In this document: positions 1-11,603 of the stretch, one piece after another
Position numbering within the stretch: position 1 is the first letter of the stretch
Layout: the number at the start of each line of letters is the position of its first letter
Assembly: GCA_028641055.1 (NCBI GenBank)
Contig: CM054060.1
Span: forward strand, 59,371,852-59,435,851
Reading direction: 5' to 3'
Length of the DNA: 64,000 nt
Origin: Alopecurus myosuroides
Taxonomy: Eukaryota > Streptophyta > Magnoliopsida > Poales > Poaceae
Notes under the pieces: model-generated
What the model was told of the DNA's origin: nothing
What the model saw: only the letters and a program-made list of their open reading frames with translations
The model's database searches: none
Made by a program: the position numbers and the translations under genes

Positions 1-1330
1 GCCAAGTCAACCAAATAACACATTCAAAGGAGAACACCACAAATTTATGCTTCAATATGACAAGAACAACTCATGATTCTTTCAATGGAACATTAAACAC
101 TCTCAGATATTTGAGGCTAATCATGCTACTCAATAACCATATGGCTTTAAAACTAAAATAACATCTAGCATGATATGAAAAAGTCTAGCTACAATCTATA
201 CAACCTTCTACTTGCACCGTAAAAAATTCTACCTCAAGCAGCAGTTTCTTTTCCCAACAAGCACCATACAAAAAATGCTTTAACAAAAACTCTCTAAATG
301 CTACAGCAAGCAAACATGAGAGGACTCACAAAACACTACTAAACTAGCAGCTCTGAATAAGAGATGCAATGAAAACGAGAGCTAAACAGGAATTTTTGCA
401 GCAACTAGAAGAAAAACTAAGAATACTAGCATAACAAGTATTCAAATGAAAAAGTGGAGTGTGTCTCTCTCCCAAACAAAGAATTCTAGGATCCAACTAT
501 ATTATTGCAGCAAGGAAAACAAAATAAAAACAAACAGACGCTCCAAGTAAACTTCATATGATGTGACCGAATAAAAATATAGTTTCACGAGAAGTGACAT
601 GATAAATAGTTGATGAAGAAGGGGATGCCTTGGGCATACCATAGCTTAGATGATTTAGTCTTCTAAAAATATGGTTGGATGAACCACGGGGGAATCCTCA
701 AGCTTTGACCTTGCACTCTTCTTGATCACATATATCACCTCTTCTCTTGACCCTTGAAAACTTCCTTCACACCACACTCAAACAGTAATTCGCGTTAGAG
801 GGTTAGTGCAAATACTAAAAATCCATTGGTTCTGTATGGAACAAGTTCTATTGATACTTTTAAACATTAGCTACAACCACTGATGTTTCTTTAAGCAAAG
901 AAATCCACTTGACATCGCGAAAGAGCAAATGCAAGAAAAATGGCACAATCTGTCAAAACCAGAACAGTCTGTAAAGAAGAATTTTTTGGAGGCACCTACG
1001 TTGCTCAGATCGAAAAACTTAAGGGACAAAAAAGTTGAGGAATTAGCTGAGGAATAAGCATGAAAAGTTTCAGATCATTCTGATCTTCCAGGATTTTATA
1101 CGATTTTTTACGGTGGACAGAAGAAATCTGTTTCCCGCGCAGAAATCCGAAAACCAACTCCAACTCTCGTCAGAAACCTTACTTGGCACTACTAAAACAT
1201 GAAAAGAAAGATATAAAGGAGTTTCTACATAAGTATACAAACCCTTTACTCAAAGAAAACATAGAAAAACAAAGAAAAAATAAAACCATGGGTTATCTCC
1301 CAAGAAGTGCTTTTCTTTAACGCCTTTTAG
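1..1330 (-). other. Non-coding 3' internal region of A-left
   Basis: No supported reading frame. The stretch is the inverted counterpart of about 12660-14015 in element A; for example the block around 20-40 (TCAACCAAATAACACATTC on the plus strand) recurs as its reverse complement near 13985-14010. It is AT-rich. In autonomous Athila elements this position would hold the rest of pol and an env-like frame; none is seen here. Confidence 0.75.
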
Positions 1331-1464
1331 CTAGGCCTAGAAAAGTGGAATCAAGTATTTTCAAGTGAAGAAGCATCCAAATTGTAACTTGTTCGAATAA
1401 CAGAATCAAAAGGCAACTTAATTATCTTTATAGGAAAGTGTTCCATACCTTTTTTGAGTGGTAA

Positions 1465-2257
1465 CTAAAATTTAATATTCCCTTCTTTCATATCAATAAC
1501 AGAACCAACAGTTCTAAGAAAAGGTCTTCCCAAAACAATTGGACAAGAAGCATTGCATTCAATATTCAATACAAGAAAATAAACAGGGACAAGAGTATTA
1601 TTAACCATGATAAGAACATCATCAACTCTCCCCCAAAGGTTTCTTTCTAACATTATCAGTAAGACGAATATCCAAATAACAAGGTTCCGATGGTGGTAAA
1701 TCAAGAATATCATAGAATTTCTTGGGCATAACAGATATACTAGCACCAAGATCACATAGAGCATTGCAACCGAAATCATTTACTTTCATTTTAATAATAG
1801 GCTCCCAACCATCATTTAGCTTCCTAGGGATAGAGGCTTCACATCTTAATTCATCTACTCTAATTTGCATGAGAGCATTTGTAATATGTTTTGTGAAAGC
1901 CATATTCATAGCACTAGCATTAGGACAACTAGTAAGCTTTTGTAAGAACTTAATCACTTCATTTATGTTGCAATCATATAAATCAAGATAATTTTTATCA
2001 AATATAATGAGACCATTGTCTCCCATGTTTATAAAAAAATTAACACTTTTATCAGGAGCATTTTTAGCAGTTTCAGGCAGTTTTGCAATTTTACTAGCAG
2101 AAGTGGGAGTGTTTCCAACACTAATTACTTTAGAATTGATAGTAGCAGGTTTTATAGCATGAGAAGCTTCAGTTTTACTAGTGTTGGTAATGTTGCAAAC
2201 ATTAGCTATATTATTCTTTCTAGCTATTTCATCTTCTCTTTTCCATCTAGTATGCAA
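1465..2257 (-). pseudogene. Aspartic protease region of A-left (frameshifted)
   Basis: Two overlapping minus frames (1622-2257 and 1465-1779) together cover an aspartic protease fold. The first holds the active-site motif LCDLGASISVMP. The second holds the C-terminal flap and end (VLGRPFLRTVGSVIDM). They are in different frames, so at least one indel separates them near 1640. D-L-G-A replaces the D-[ST]-G-A of retroviral proteases, as usual in Athila. The protease would cleave the Gag polyprotein. No start codon of its own is expected because protease is normally translated as part of gag. Good match to lineage; broken. Confidence 0.8.
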
Positions 2258-3170
2258 TTCAGCTAATATTCTAACATTGTCATCAATTCAAATTTGGATA
2301 GCATTCAAAGTTTTACTTTCTTTAACATCATGAGTCATAAACTTTAGTTTCATAAAATCAACATCAAGAGCAAGGCTATCAACCTTAGAAGCAAGAACAT
2401 CAATTTTGCCGAACTTTTCCTCAACAGATTTATTAAACGCAGTTTGTGTACTAATAAAATTCTTAAGAATGTTCTCAAGATAAGAGGGTACACTTTTTTT
2501 GTTGTTATAGGAATTAACATTAGAATTAAAATAAGCATTGCTATTATTGGGAGGATATGGCCTATAATTGTTGCTACCAAAATTATTCCTATAAGCAGTT
2601 CAGCTAAAATTATTCCTATAAGCATTTTTAGCAGTTTTGCAATTTTACTAGCAGAAGTGGGAGTGTTTCCAACACTAATTACTTTAGCATTGATAGTAGA
2701 AGGTTTTATAGCATGAGAAGCTTTAGTTTTACTAGTGTTGGTAATGGTGCAAACATTAGCTATATTATTCTTTCTAGCTATTTCATCTTCTGTTTCCCAT
2801 CTAGCATGCAATTCAGGTAATATTCTGACATTATCATCAATTCAAATTTGGATAGTATTCAAAGTTTTACTTTCCTTAACATCATGAGGCATAAACTTTA
2901 GTTTCAGAAAATCAACATCAAGAGCAAGGCTATCAACCTTAGAAGCAAGAACAACAATTTTGCCAAACTTTTCCTCAACAGATTTATTAAACGCAGTTTG
3001 TGTACTAATAAAATTCTTAAGCATGTTCTCAAGATCAGAGGGTAAACTTTTGTTGTTGTTGTAGGAATTACCATAAGAATTAACATAAGAATTGCTATTA
3101 TTGGGAGGATATGGCCTATAATTGTTGCTACCAAAATTATTCCTATAAGCATTGGTGTTGAAATTATTAT
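2060..3170. repeat. 554-bp tandem duplication inside gag-protease of A-left
   Basis: Two direct copies, about 2060-2613 and 2614-3170. The anchor GCAATTTTACTAGCAGAAG begins at 2085 and again at 2639, a period of 554 bp; both units run through the same reading-frame remnant (motifs DEIARKNNIANVC and VGNTPTSASK). A short extra copy of the AATTATTCCTATAAGCA phrase lies at the junction, suggesting duplication between short homologies. The units differ by several per cent by eye. The duplication is in the gag-protease linker and shifts the frame. Confidence 0.85.
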
Positions 3171-3172
3171 TT

Positions 3173-3996
3173 TTAATGAAGTTCATCAGCATGCTCTTCT
3201 TGAGCAACCAAAGAGGCTAAAGGAACATTATTTGGATCAATAGGAGCATGGACATTCACAAGCATAGACATAATAGCATCAAGTCTTTTATTCAAAGAGG
3301 AGGTTTCTTCAACAGAATTTACCTTCTTACCAGTTGTAGCTCTCTCAGTGTGCCACTCAGAATAATTTACCATCATATCATCAAGAAGCTTTGTTGCTAA
3401 CCCCAAGGTCATGGACATAAAGGTTCCTCCAGCAGCTGAATCCAGAAGGTTTCTCGAAGAAAAATCAGACCTGCATAAAAGGTTTGGATGATCATCCAAT
3501 TAGTCAGTCCATGAGTGGGACAATTCTTTTCTAAAAATTTCATTCTTTCCCAAGCTTTAGCAACATGCTCATTATCAAGTTGATTAAAATTCATAATGCT
3601 ACTTCTTAAAGATATAATCTTAGCAGGAGGATAATATTTTCCAATGAAAGCATCTTTGCACTTAGTCCAAGAATCAATACTATTTCTAGGCAAAGACAGC
3701 AACCATTCTTTAGCTCTTCCTCTCAAAGAGAAAGGAAACAATTTCAGTTTAATAATATATCCATCTACATATTTATATTTTCTCATCTCACATCGTTCAA
3801 CAAAATTATTAAGATGGGCAACAGTATCATCAGTACTAACACCAGAAAATTGCTCTCTCATAACAAGGTTTAACATGACATGCTTTATCTCATAAAAATC
3901 AGCAGTAGGAGAAGGTGGAGCAATAGGTGTGCTAATGAAGTCATTGTTGTTGGTGCTAGTAAAGTCACACAACTTAGCGTTCTCAGGAGTAGTCAT
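3173..3996 (-). pseudogene. gag (capsid) of A-left, frameshifted
   Basis: The minus frame from ATG 3996 (MTTPENAKLCDF) to 3409 has a retrotransposon Gag domain: conserved segments KLKLFPFSLRGRAKEWLLSL, W-x-KCKDAFIGKYYP and the following helix AWERMKFLEKNCP. The continuing homology (SSRNLLDSAAGGTFMS) is in another frame (3173-3499), so a frameshift lies around 3420-3480. The capsid would form the particle that packages element RNA. It sits 165 bp downstream of the PBS, the normal leader spacing. Confidence 0.85.
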
Positions 3997-4160
3997 TTTA
4001 ACAAGCCTAAAAACAGGAATAAAACTACAGCTAGAATAAGAACTAATTTTTTTGTGTTATCGATAAAGAGAAGAAAACAAGACAAAATAAAATAACCTAA
4101 GCAAAAAACAAAGAAAAGAGATTGGAAGTGAGAGACTCCCCTTGCAGAAATTCTCTTACT

Positions 4161-4177
4161 CCCCGGCAACGGCGCCA
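4161..4177 (-). promoter_or_regulatory. Primer-binding site, tRNA-Asp type
   Basis: The plus strand reads CCCCGGCAACGGCGCCA, identical to the 3' end expected for plant tRNA-Asp including CCA (family knowledge), so the minus strand is the PBS. It lies 10 bp inside the 5' LTR edge at 4188. Only one copy is present here, unlike elements A and B. Confidence 0.9.
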
Positions 4178-4187
4178 GAAAAGTGCT

Positions 4188-5792
4188 TGATGCGTGTGAC
4201 CCCACGTTAGTTGGGAGACCCCAAGAGGAAGGTATGAAGAGTGCAGCAGCAAGTTTCCCTTAGAAAGAAACCAAGGTGAATCGACCAGTAGGAGGAAGGA
4301 TTAACTTCAGAAGGTTGAAGCTGTTTAAATGGCAGGGCGCACTACCGGTTCAGCGGAAACGTGGAACCTGCACAACACAATCAATTCACTTTGCCCCAAC
4401 GAACCAGTGAGGTTGTCAATCTCACCGGTTTTGCTGAACACAAAGAGGTTAAACGTATGGTGGGGAAAATAGTAGGAAAACATTAGGAACAGTATGAGAG
4501 CAGTATGAAAGCAGTAGGTGTTTTATCAGTATGAGGAAAAAGGACCGGGGTCCACAGTTCACTAGTGGTGTCTCTCCGTCAAAGATAAATAACATGTGTG
4601 GTGAATAAATTACAGCTGGGCAATTGACATAAATGAAGGCTGCACCGTAGTGCATATGCAAGACATAAAGATTACTATGTGATTCATGTGGGCATTACAA
4701 CAAAATACGTAGACCGTTATCCAACAGCATCTATTACTAAAAATCCACCCTCCGAATATTATCCAAACAAACGTTGGGTATTAAGTTGCAAGCAATAGAT
4801 AATCGCAGCCAGCAAAGTGTGTAATGTAAACAATAACATCATCCTTAGACAAAACATTGTTGTTTTCTCCCTAATGGCAACAACACATCCTCCATCCGTC
4901 ACGTTTCTGTCACTCGAGCACAGATGAAAAGGAGGCATGAACCCACTATCGAGCATAAATACTCCCTCTTGGAGTTACTAGCATCTACTTGGCCAGAGCA
5001 TCTACTAAAAACGGAGAGCATGCAAGATCATAAATAACATAAGCTGAAGACAACATGATAGATTGATAATTAGAAGACATATCATTCAACATTTATCAGA
5101 TCCCAGCAAACACAACATGTAGCATTACATAAAGATGATCTTGATCATGATAGGCAGCTCACAAGATCTAAACATGAGGTACAAAGTGGAGAGAACAACC
5201 ATATAGCTACTGATATGGACCTGTAGTCCAGGGTGAACTACTCACGCATCACTTCGGAGGAGAGCATGGTGGTGTAGACCCCTCCGGTGACGATTTCCCC
5301 CTCCGGGAGGGTGTCGAGGAGAGCTCCGAAACCCTATCGATCTCAGGATGACGGTGATGGCGGTCTCGGGTGTTTCTCGAGAAAAAGTGGGATCCTCCTA
5401 GGGTTTATGTCTCGGGGGGATTAATTAGGCGAAAGGGCAGAGGCGGTGGAGGCTTGGGGGCCCCACACCACCCCCTCGGCGCGGCTAAGGGGGGCGCGCC
5501 GCCCTATGGTGTGGCCCCCCTGAGCCCCCCCTCCTGGTCTCTTTGGGACTCCGTGGAACCTTCTGGAATTCTAAGACTTCCGGGCTTCGAATTTTCCAAT
5601 TCCGAGAATATTTCTAGAACAACTTTTCTGAAGCTGAAAACAGTAGAAAACAGGGAACTAGCTCTGTGGCATCTTGTCAATAGGTTAGTTCATAAATCGA
5701 TAAAATGACCTAAAGTGTATAGCAAACATGTGGAAAACAATAAGAAAACAACATGGAACATCAGAAATTAAGGATACGTTTATGACGTATCA
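4188..5792 (-). repeat. 5' LTR of A-left (1605 bp)
   Basis: Bounded by TGATGCGTG at 4188 and GACGTATCA ending at 5792 (5'-TG...CA-3' on either strand). It matches both LTRs of element A in reverse orientation. A GC-rich inverted repeat lies at about 5460-5525, on the upstream side of the promoter. The short frames inside (for example 5370-5708, 4449-4661) recur in every LTR copy without conservation of start or stop and are not genes. Confidence 0.9.
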
Positions 5793-5830
5793 GCATACCG
5801 GGTTGAGCTGACTGCGCCAGTGCCACCACC

Positions 5831-6424
5831 TCATGAATCATCTTCTTCTCTACAGTGATAACCAGGGACTCGGCCAAGCGTGAGCCAGCCGAGGCACATT
5901 CCATGGATCTCATGTAGTCGCCCGAGATGGTGATCACACCATTTGGACCCAGAAGCTTCATAGGTAGGTGATATGAGTGGATGCCATGAACTTGGCCAAT
6001 GCTGGTCTTCCAAGTAAGGCGTGGTATGGGCTTTCGAGGTCAACCACCTCAAATTGAAGGCTCTCAGTTCTTCAGTTTCTCTGGTGCCAAATAAGACATC
6101 AACCGATATTTTTCCCATGGGCGCACAAGAGACACCCGACACAATACCATGAAAGGTAGTCCGACTTGGCTGCATCATTTTCTCAGTGATGCCCAACTTG
6201 AGCATAGTATCCCGGTACATGATATTGATCTTGCTCCCATTATCAATGAGAATCCGGGTGAACTTGCCATTAATGTCGGGCCCGATGAATGTCGGGTCCA
6301 CCACCAGTGCATAGCCTCCTGGGTTAGGCATAACCTTGGGATGATCCTCAAGGCTCCAGGCAATCTCTTGCTCGGACCAGTACATGAATTTAGGCATAGC
6401 CGGCATGACTGCATTCACCTCCAT
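5831..6424 (-). pseudogene. Protease region of C
   Basis: Frame from MEVNAVMPAMPKF through W-SEQEIAWSLEDHPK and PNPGGYALVVDPTFIG to the active site ILIDNGSKINIMYRD. The same block order is seen in D at about 45650-45900. The aspartic protease triad is D-N-G-S instead of D-T-G. After about 6060 the frame no longer matches D (FEVV is replaced by an unrelated tail), so a frameshift is present. Truncated by A-left. Confidence 0.75.
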
Positions 6425-6835
6425 TACACATTGATGCTAGCTCTGCTTCTCATTTGCTTCGGCCACAAAGACCATGTAACTCTGGTGATGCTCCTGGTAC
6501 TCATTCCGGCGGCCAGGACAGGCGTTGTTGTTGTTGGCTCCATGAGCCACCTCGATTGACATCCTCTGGCTTCCTCCTATTGTCCACATGCTTTGGGGTG
6601 CATTCAAGATTTGAGTGTTTGCACCCGTAAGCGGTGGTGGTGGAGGTGGTAGATTTCCCCCTTCCCTTTTTATGCGCTCATACTAGCTACACTGCCGAGT
6701 AGTATGGTTTGACGGTCTGCTGGGATGCTTAGTGTGGTAGCTGCAAGGCCCATCGACCATCATCTCAAAAGTGAATCTCTGTTGATCGTCTCAAGGCTTC
6801 TTCTGGTCATTACACTATTTATTGCTATCTTGGTT

Positions 6836-8815
6836 TCACCCCCATTGAGAACCAATGTTCTTTTGATGCTGGCTATTGCCATGTCGGCACCCTTGAGCAA
6901 ACCAAGCAATGTCCTGCGACTCAATCACCCCTTCACGAGAGTTGCGCATTGTGCTCCATCTTGTCAAGTAATCTTGGTCAGTTTCATCCTCCCTTTGCCT
7001 ACACATGGAGAATTGTTGAGGGTGATTCGGCCTCTGGTATGTGCTGGTGAAGTTGCTGACATAAGCATCCGAGAAATCCAACCAGCAATCAATGTTGTTC
7101 TCTGGCAAATTGTTCAGCCAGATCCGGGTTGGACCCTCCAACATCTGCGGGACATACCGCACCTCCCATCGGAAATTTCCACCAGTGATATGCACCGATG
7201 TGACATAATTTTTCAACCAGTCCTCTAGCTTAGTACTGTCGTCATATGTCTTTGTACCCCGGGCGAGCTGAAATTTTAGCACCAGCGGCTCCTCATAATC
7301 CGGGGTCCAAAACAAGTAGGGAAAGGAGGGCCTTGTTCCTCAAGAAGTTCAGACAGATGGAATCTGTCAAGCTTGTTACGGGCATCATGTGCCGGTAGAT
7401 GGCGAGGTCCCAGCCGGGATCCGAGTGCACCCTCGGACACCAGCCGCTCATATCTCAGGTACCCGGTTCTCTCCATAGCCGAGTAACCATCATCATACCG
7501 GTTGACCACCTGATCATCTCCTTGATGCTGAGAAGCACGCCCGCACCATGTTGTTGCTGAGCAGGGTTCGGTACCGGATACCGAGGTGGCTAGCCTCGGT
7601 TAGCCAGATTACGATCATGCCCAACCGGATGACCTCGGTTGGCACCACGATTGCTTTGACCGGCATGGCCTTGACGGCTAGCTGCTTTCCAGCATAAATC
7701 GGATCATATGGCTGCATTTGCTTGTTTATGCCGGAGTTTACACTCCGGTCACGCCCTCCATCAACATGTTGCGATGAAGCCTGGCCACCAGATTTTCCAC
7801 CGGCACCACGAGCCGAGTGAACGACCTGGGACGCACCAGCACCTGGATTTGTCTTAAGAAGGCCTCATTTTGACGGTTAGCAACAAATAGCAACTCATTT
7901 ACCAGTCCTGCTGCTTACGACATTCTTCACCGGATAAGTTAGATAACTCGGCTGCAGCTGCCTCTATTGCCCTAAGGTTCTTAGCAGGGGTGCTATACTT
8001 AGGCCTATCAACCGACATGTGACTAGCAGTCCTACTAGATCTAGATTTACCATCTCTAGCAAACTCAACATTGAGGTCTCTACCTAGGTTACCTACGACA
8101 TCTATGCAAATAGGTTTATTTGCTACTAGAGTAAAGCCATGAGCTTTGTTATACACATGGACGGAGTTATTGAACTCTTTCCTGACACGAGCTACCTCGA
8201 TGGCCTCCTGGAGTATGCTCTGACGTTCCTCCAACTGAGCATGCGTCTGCGTAGGATCTGCGCTGGAAGTGACCGACACGCTCAACTTCTCAATTGCGTC
8301 CTGAAGAGAACCTAGCGTCACCGGCACTCTGGATGGGCCGGCATAGTCCGAGCGGTTCTCGGGTTTCTCCAACGGCGGACGCACCGTTATGGCGGGCTTG
8401 ACACCGGCATCGGCACCACCAGCAATACCTTTGCCAGCATCAGCAGCTGTCGAGGTCATCATGCCCTCTGCGTAGTTCGCGGGGCGAGTGATAGCCGGCC
8501 GCAAAACACGCAGACCGCAGGAGGATATGCGGCCACATGAACCCTTTCGGGATACTCACAAACGACCTCGGTTGCAACGTAGACCAGATGACCGCTCAAG
8601 ATGACGAAGAAGCCGCCCCGCGGGAGCGGCCTGCTATCAAAGCATCCATCATTATCGCTGACGAAACTTAGCAAACCGAATCTATGGACAAGGCCATAGA
8701 CCACATGTTTGCCCGAGACGATGATGGATCTCGTCCGGATGGAAACTCCAGCCAACGCCGCTGCTGGCCCCGTGGTGGGCGCCAACTGTCCTGGTGGTGT
8801 CACGGCAGATGCCAT
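6836..8815 (-). pseudogene. gag of C in several frames
   Basis: Pieces in different minus frames: N-terminal part from an ATG at 8815 inside the LTR, through the PBS (QLAPTTGP), ending near 8459; a middle part 7899-8504 (YNKAHGF and RPKYSTPAKNLRA, both shared with D); then the Gag core 6836-7315 (LARGTKTYDD, WLKNYVTSVHI, ARIWLNNLP-like segment, EDETDQDYLTRWSTMRN). The zinc-knuckle/linker region 6425-6835 has no long frame. Multiple indels and stops make it non-functional. Confidence 0.75.
8767..8784 (-). promoter_or_regulatory. Primer-binding site of C, tRNA-Lys type
   Basis: Minus strand TGGCGCCCACCACGGGGC, two bases different from the PBS of D and E (CACCGTGGGG). The plant tRNA-Lys assignment is from memory of the tRNA 3' end and should be checked. 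It lies 2 bp from the LTR edge. Confidence 0.7.
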
Positions 8816-9629
8816 AGGATGGCTTAAGTTGGGGGCTGATGGACACTGTTGGAACCGAGAAGGGATAGCACGCTGAAGAGCGCACACGGAAGACACAAAA
8901 ACACACACGATGTACCCAGGTTTAGGGCCCTCGTGAGGAGGTAAAGCCGCTACTCCTGCCTGTCTGAGTGTATATGGGATATAATCCGGGTTACAGAGGT
9001 GCTCGTGGAGTTGTATTAGCTAGAGGAGGAAGAAGAAGCTAGTACCAGAGCTAAGCTCTCTCTTTAGAAGGTGAGTGAACTACTGAGTGTCTCACTGCGT
9101 CATTTTTCGCCGCCCCCCACTCGGGAGGGCCTGAGGCACCTTATATACTGGTGCCTAGGATACAAGTACAGAGCACTGTGACTGAGCATAGAACTACCAA
9201 CTACGACTACCAAAGTCCAACGTACATCATCATCTCTGCAAGCTTGGTCGCCTCTGTCCTAGACAAGACGTGGCCACCCCCATACCCGACCACTGCTCCC
9301 ACGAACATACGCAGTCATCGGTATGAAAGACACCTTTTCGCCTAGTAATTTGCACCATGCCGCCTGTTCCTGCTCTGCAACAGCAGGGATGTGATACATC
9401 CATTGACCTACAGTTGAGATCGGAAATACCCTCCTTATGTCGGCTTCAAAACATGATACTGCAAGGTTATTCCGACATACTTCATGTATGTCGGTCAGGG
9501 TATGTCGGTATGACTATACCGGCCATATGCCGGTCCTTGCTATGTCAGTCAACCATGACCCGGTCCACACTTGGATATCATTTAACGCCTAGCATGAACC
9601 TACCGGGGGTCGCCCCCCTCCCCCCGCCA
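8787..9629 (-). repeat. 5' LTR of C (843 bp)
   Basis: Plus-strand edges are TGTCCTGGTGG at 8787 and CCCCCCGCCA ending at 9629. The minus-strand start (TGGCGGGGGG...GACCCCCGGTAGG) resembles the LTR start of D (TGTCGGG...TACCCCCGAGTAGG), which sets the boundary. The second LTR is outside the window, so the boundary rests on this comparison and on the PBS. Confidence 0.75.
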
Positions 9630-9919
9630 TTTACTATTTTCATCAAAGAGATTCTCCGGAACACCCCAACCAAATTTTTCATTCTAATGCCTGAGATATT
9701 GCCAAAAGTTTGAATGGTATATGGATATTAATTTCTTCTCCGCATTCAGTTTTACCCTCATATTTCATTCTATCAATATCTAAAGTTTTGAAAGTATGTT
9801 TGATAGAAAAACCATAGCCAAGCATTTTATAACGAGCAAAAAAAATCTAGCTTCCATAGCAATGTCATTAAATTCCAAGAGTAAAGTATTCAACACAAAA
9901 TCTCTTTATTTTCCTTTTT
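9630..9919 (-). pseudogene. Element B internal fragment, N-terminal ORF remnant (distal part)
   Basis: Continuation of the element B frame that starts at 17129, separated by element A. The minus-strand frame shows KRFCVEYFTLGI, then stops, then LGYGFSIKHTFKTLDIDRM and CGEEINIHIPFKLLAISQA. At least four stops interrupt it. It resembles an extra N-terminal protein carried by Athila-like Triticeae elements (recollection, not verified); its function is unknown. The left side is cut by element C. Confidence 0.6.
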
Positions 9920-9924
9920 ACATG
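9920..9924. repeat. Target-site duplication of A (left copy)
   Basis: ACATG here and ACATG at 16886-16890 flank element A exactly. This fixes the element ends at 9925 and 16885. Confidence 0.95.
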
Positions 9925-10199
9925 TGATACGTCATAAACGTATCCTTAATTTCTGATGTTCCATGTTGTTTTCTTATTGTTTCCCACATGTTTGCTATAC
10001 ACTTTATGTCATTTTTATCGATTTTTCGGACTAACCTATTGACAAGATGCCATAGAGTCAGTTCCCTATTTTCTGCTGTTTTTAGTTTCGGAAAAGTTGT
10101 TCTAGAAATATTCTCGGAATTGGAAAATTCGAAGCCCGGAAGTATTAGAAATCCCGAAGGTTCCACGGAGTTCCGAAGAGACCCGGAGGGGGGCTCAGG

Positions 10200-10259
10200 G
10201 GGGCCACACCATAGGGTGGCGCGGCCCCCCTTGGCCGCGCCAGGGGGTGGTGTGGCCCC
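10200..10259. repeat. GC-rich hairpin upstream of the LTR TATA box
   Basis: Outer arms GGGGCCACACCA (10200-10211) and TGGTGTGGCCCC (10248-10259), inner arms TGGCGCGGCC (10217-10226) and GGCCGCGCCA (10233-10242), loop CCCCTT. Both stems are perfect. Equivalent but less perfect hairpins lie in A-left (about 5460-5525), the A 3' LTR (about 15545-15600) and A-solo (about 19460-19520). Confidence 0.9.
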
Positions 10260-10288
10260 CAGGCCTCCATCGCCTTTGCCCTTTCGCC

Positions 10289-10296
10289 TATATAAT
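10289..10296 (+). promoter_or_regulatory. TATA box of A 5' LTR
   Basis: TATATAAT in CGCCTATATAATCCCC, 30 bp downstream of the hairpin. The 3' LTR has the same box at 15634-15641. Expected to set the start of the element RNA. Confidence 0.75.
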
Positions 10297-11532
10297 CCCC
10301 CTGAGGCGTAAACCCTAAATATATCCCACTTTTACCCGAGAAACACCCGAGGCCGCGGTCACCATCATCCCGAGATCGGGAGGGTTCTGGAGCTCTCCCC
10401 GGCACCCTGCAGGAGGGGGAAATAATCACTGGAGGGGTCTACACCACCATGCCCTCCTCCGAAGTGATGCGTGAGTACTTCATCCCTGGACTACGGGTCC
10501 ATAGAAGTAGCTAGATGGTTGTTCTCTCCACTTTGTACCTCATGTTTAGATCTTGTGAGCTTCCTAACATGATCAAGATCATCTTTATGTAATGCTACAT
10601 GTTGTGTTTGCTGGGATCTGATGAATGTTGAATGCTATGTCTTCTGATTATCAATCTATCATGTTATCTTCATGCTTATGTTATTTATGATCTTGCATGC
10701 TCTCCGTTATTAGTAGATGCTCTGGCCAAGTATATGCTTGTAACTCCAAGAGGGAGTATTTATGCGCGATAGTGGGTTCATGCCTCCTTTTCATCTATGC
10801 TCGAGTGACAGAAACGTGACGGATGGGGGATGTGCTATTGCCATTAGGGAGAAAACAACAATGCTTTGTCTAAGGATGATGTTATTGTTTACATTACACA
10901 ATTTGCTTACTGCGATTATCTGTTGCTTGCAACTTAATATCCAACGTTTGTTCAGATGATATTCAAAGGGTGGATTTTTTGTCATAGATGCAGTTGGATA
11001 ACGGTCTATATATTTTGTTGTAATGCCCGCATGAATCACGTAGTAATCTTTATGTCTTGCATATGCACTAAGATGGAGCATTCATTTCTATCAATTGCCC
11101 AGCTGTAATTTGTTCACCACAAATGTTATTTATCTTTCACGGAGAGACACCACTAATGAACTGTGGACCCCGGTCCATTTTCCTCATACTGATAAAACAC
11201 CTACTACTTTCATATTGTTGCTATTGCTTTCATACTATTTTCCTACTTTTTTCCACACCATACGTTTAACTTTTTTGTGTTCAGCAAAACCGGTGAGATT
11301 GACAACCTTACTGCTACGTTGGGACAAAGTTATTTGATTGTGTTGTGTAGGTTCCACGTTGCTGCTGAACCGGTAGTGCGCCCTGCCAGCTCAGCTGCAT
11401 CAACCTTCAGAGATTGCTTGTCCTCCTACTGGTCGATTCAACCTTGGTTTCTTTTCTGAGGGAAAACTTGCTGCTGCACTCTTCACACGTTGCACTTGGG
11501 GTCTACCAACGTTAGTCATCAACAAAGTTTTC

Positions 11533-11549
11533 TGGCGCCGTTGCCGGGG
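11533..11549 (+). promoter_or_regulatory. Primer-binding site of A, tRNA-Asp type
   Basis: TGGCGCCGTTGCCGGGG, complementary to the plant tRNA-Asp 3' end, 11 bp after the LTR. A near-copy TGGCACCGTTGCCGGGG follows at 11604-11620 inside a direct repeat of about 30 bp (AAAAGTTTTCTGGC...). Confidence 0.9.
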
Positions 11550-11603
11550 AATGAAGTTTTCAAGAGAAAGCAGGCTCCCGTCAAGGCACCATCAAAAGTT
11601 TTC

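Larger units (their letters stand above)
1..5792 (-). mobile_element. Athila-like Gypsy element A-left, 3' part outside window
   Basis: Minus-strand LTR retrotransposon: 5' LTR at 4188-5792, PBS at 4161-4177, broken gag at 3173-3996, a tandem duplication at 2060-3170, broken protease at 1465-2257, and non-coding 3' sequence to the window edge. The 3' LTR lies left of the window. Lineage: the PBS matches tRNA-Asp and the protease motif LCDLGAS is typical of plant Athila elements (family knowledge). LTR and 3' region are inverted homologues of element A at 9925-16885. No RT, RNase H or integrase is visible between protease and 3' region, so it looks non-autonomous. It interrupts element C; the right target-site base block would be GCATA at 5793-5797, whose left partner is out of view. 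Confidence 0.85.
5793..9629 (-). mobile_element. Tat-like Gypsy element C, 5' half
   Basis: Minus-strand element with 5' LTR (8787-9629), tRNA-Lys-type PBS, broken gag and broken protease. It stops abruptly at 5793 where A-left is inserted, so pol lies beyond the window. Protein segments are close to element D (gag core, protease with ILIDNGS), placing it in the same Tat-like group. It is inserted in element B: right flank TTTAC at 9630-9634 would be the target duplication. Confidence 0.8.
9925..11521 (+). repeat. 5' LTR of A (1597 bp)
   Basis: From TGATACGTCATAAACG to GTTAGTCATCA. Contains a 60-nt GC-rich inverted repeat (10200-10259) and a TATA box (10289-10296) with expected transcription start about 30 bp downstream, followed by a long leader with the phrase AAACCCTAAA near 10310. 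Short frames within it recur in the other LTR copies and are not genes. Confidence 0.93.

Noticed and set aside
5370..5708. 112-aa Gly-rich ORF next to the hairpin of the A-left LTR
   Set aside because: Generated by the GC-rich inverted repeat; frames exist on both strands in each LTR copy.
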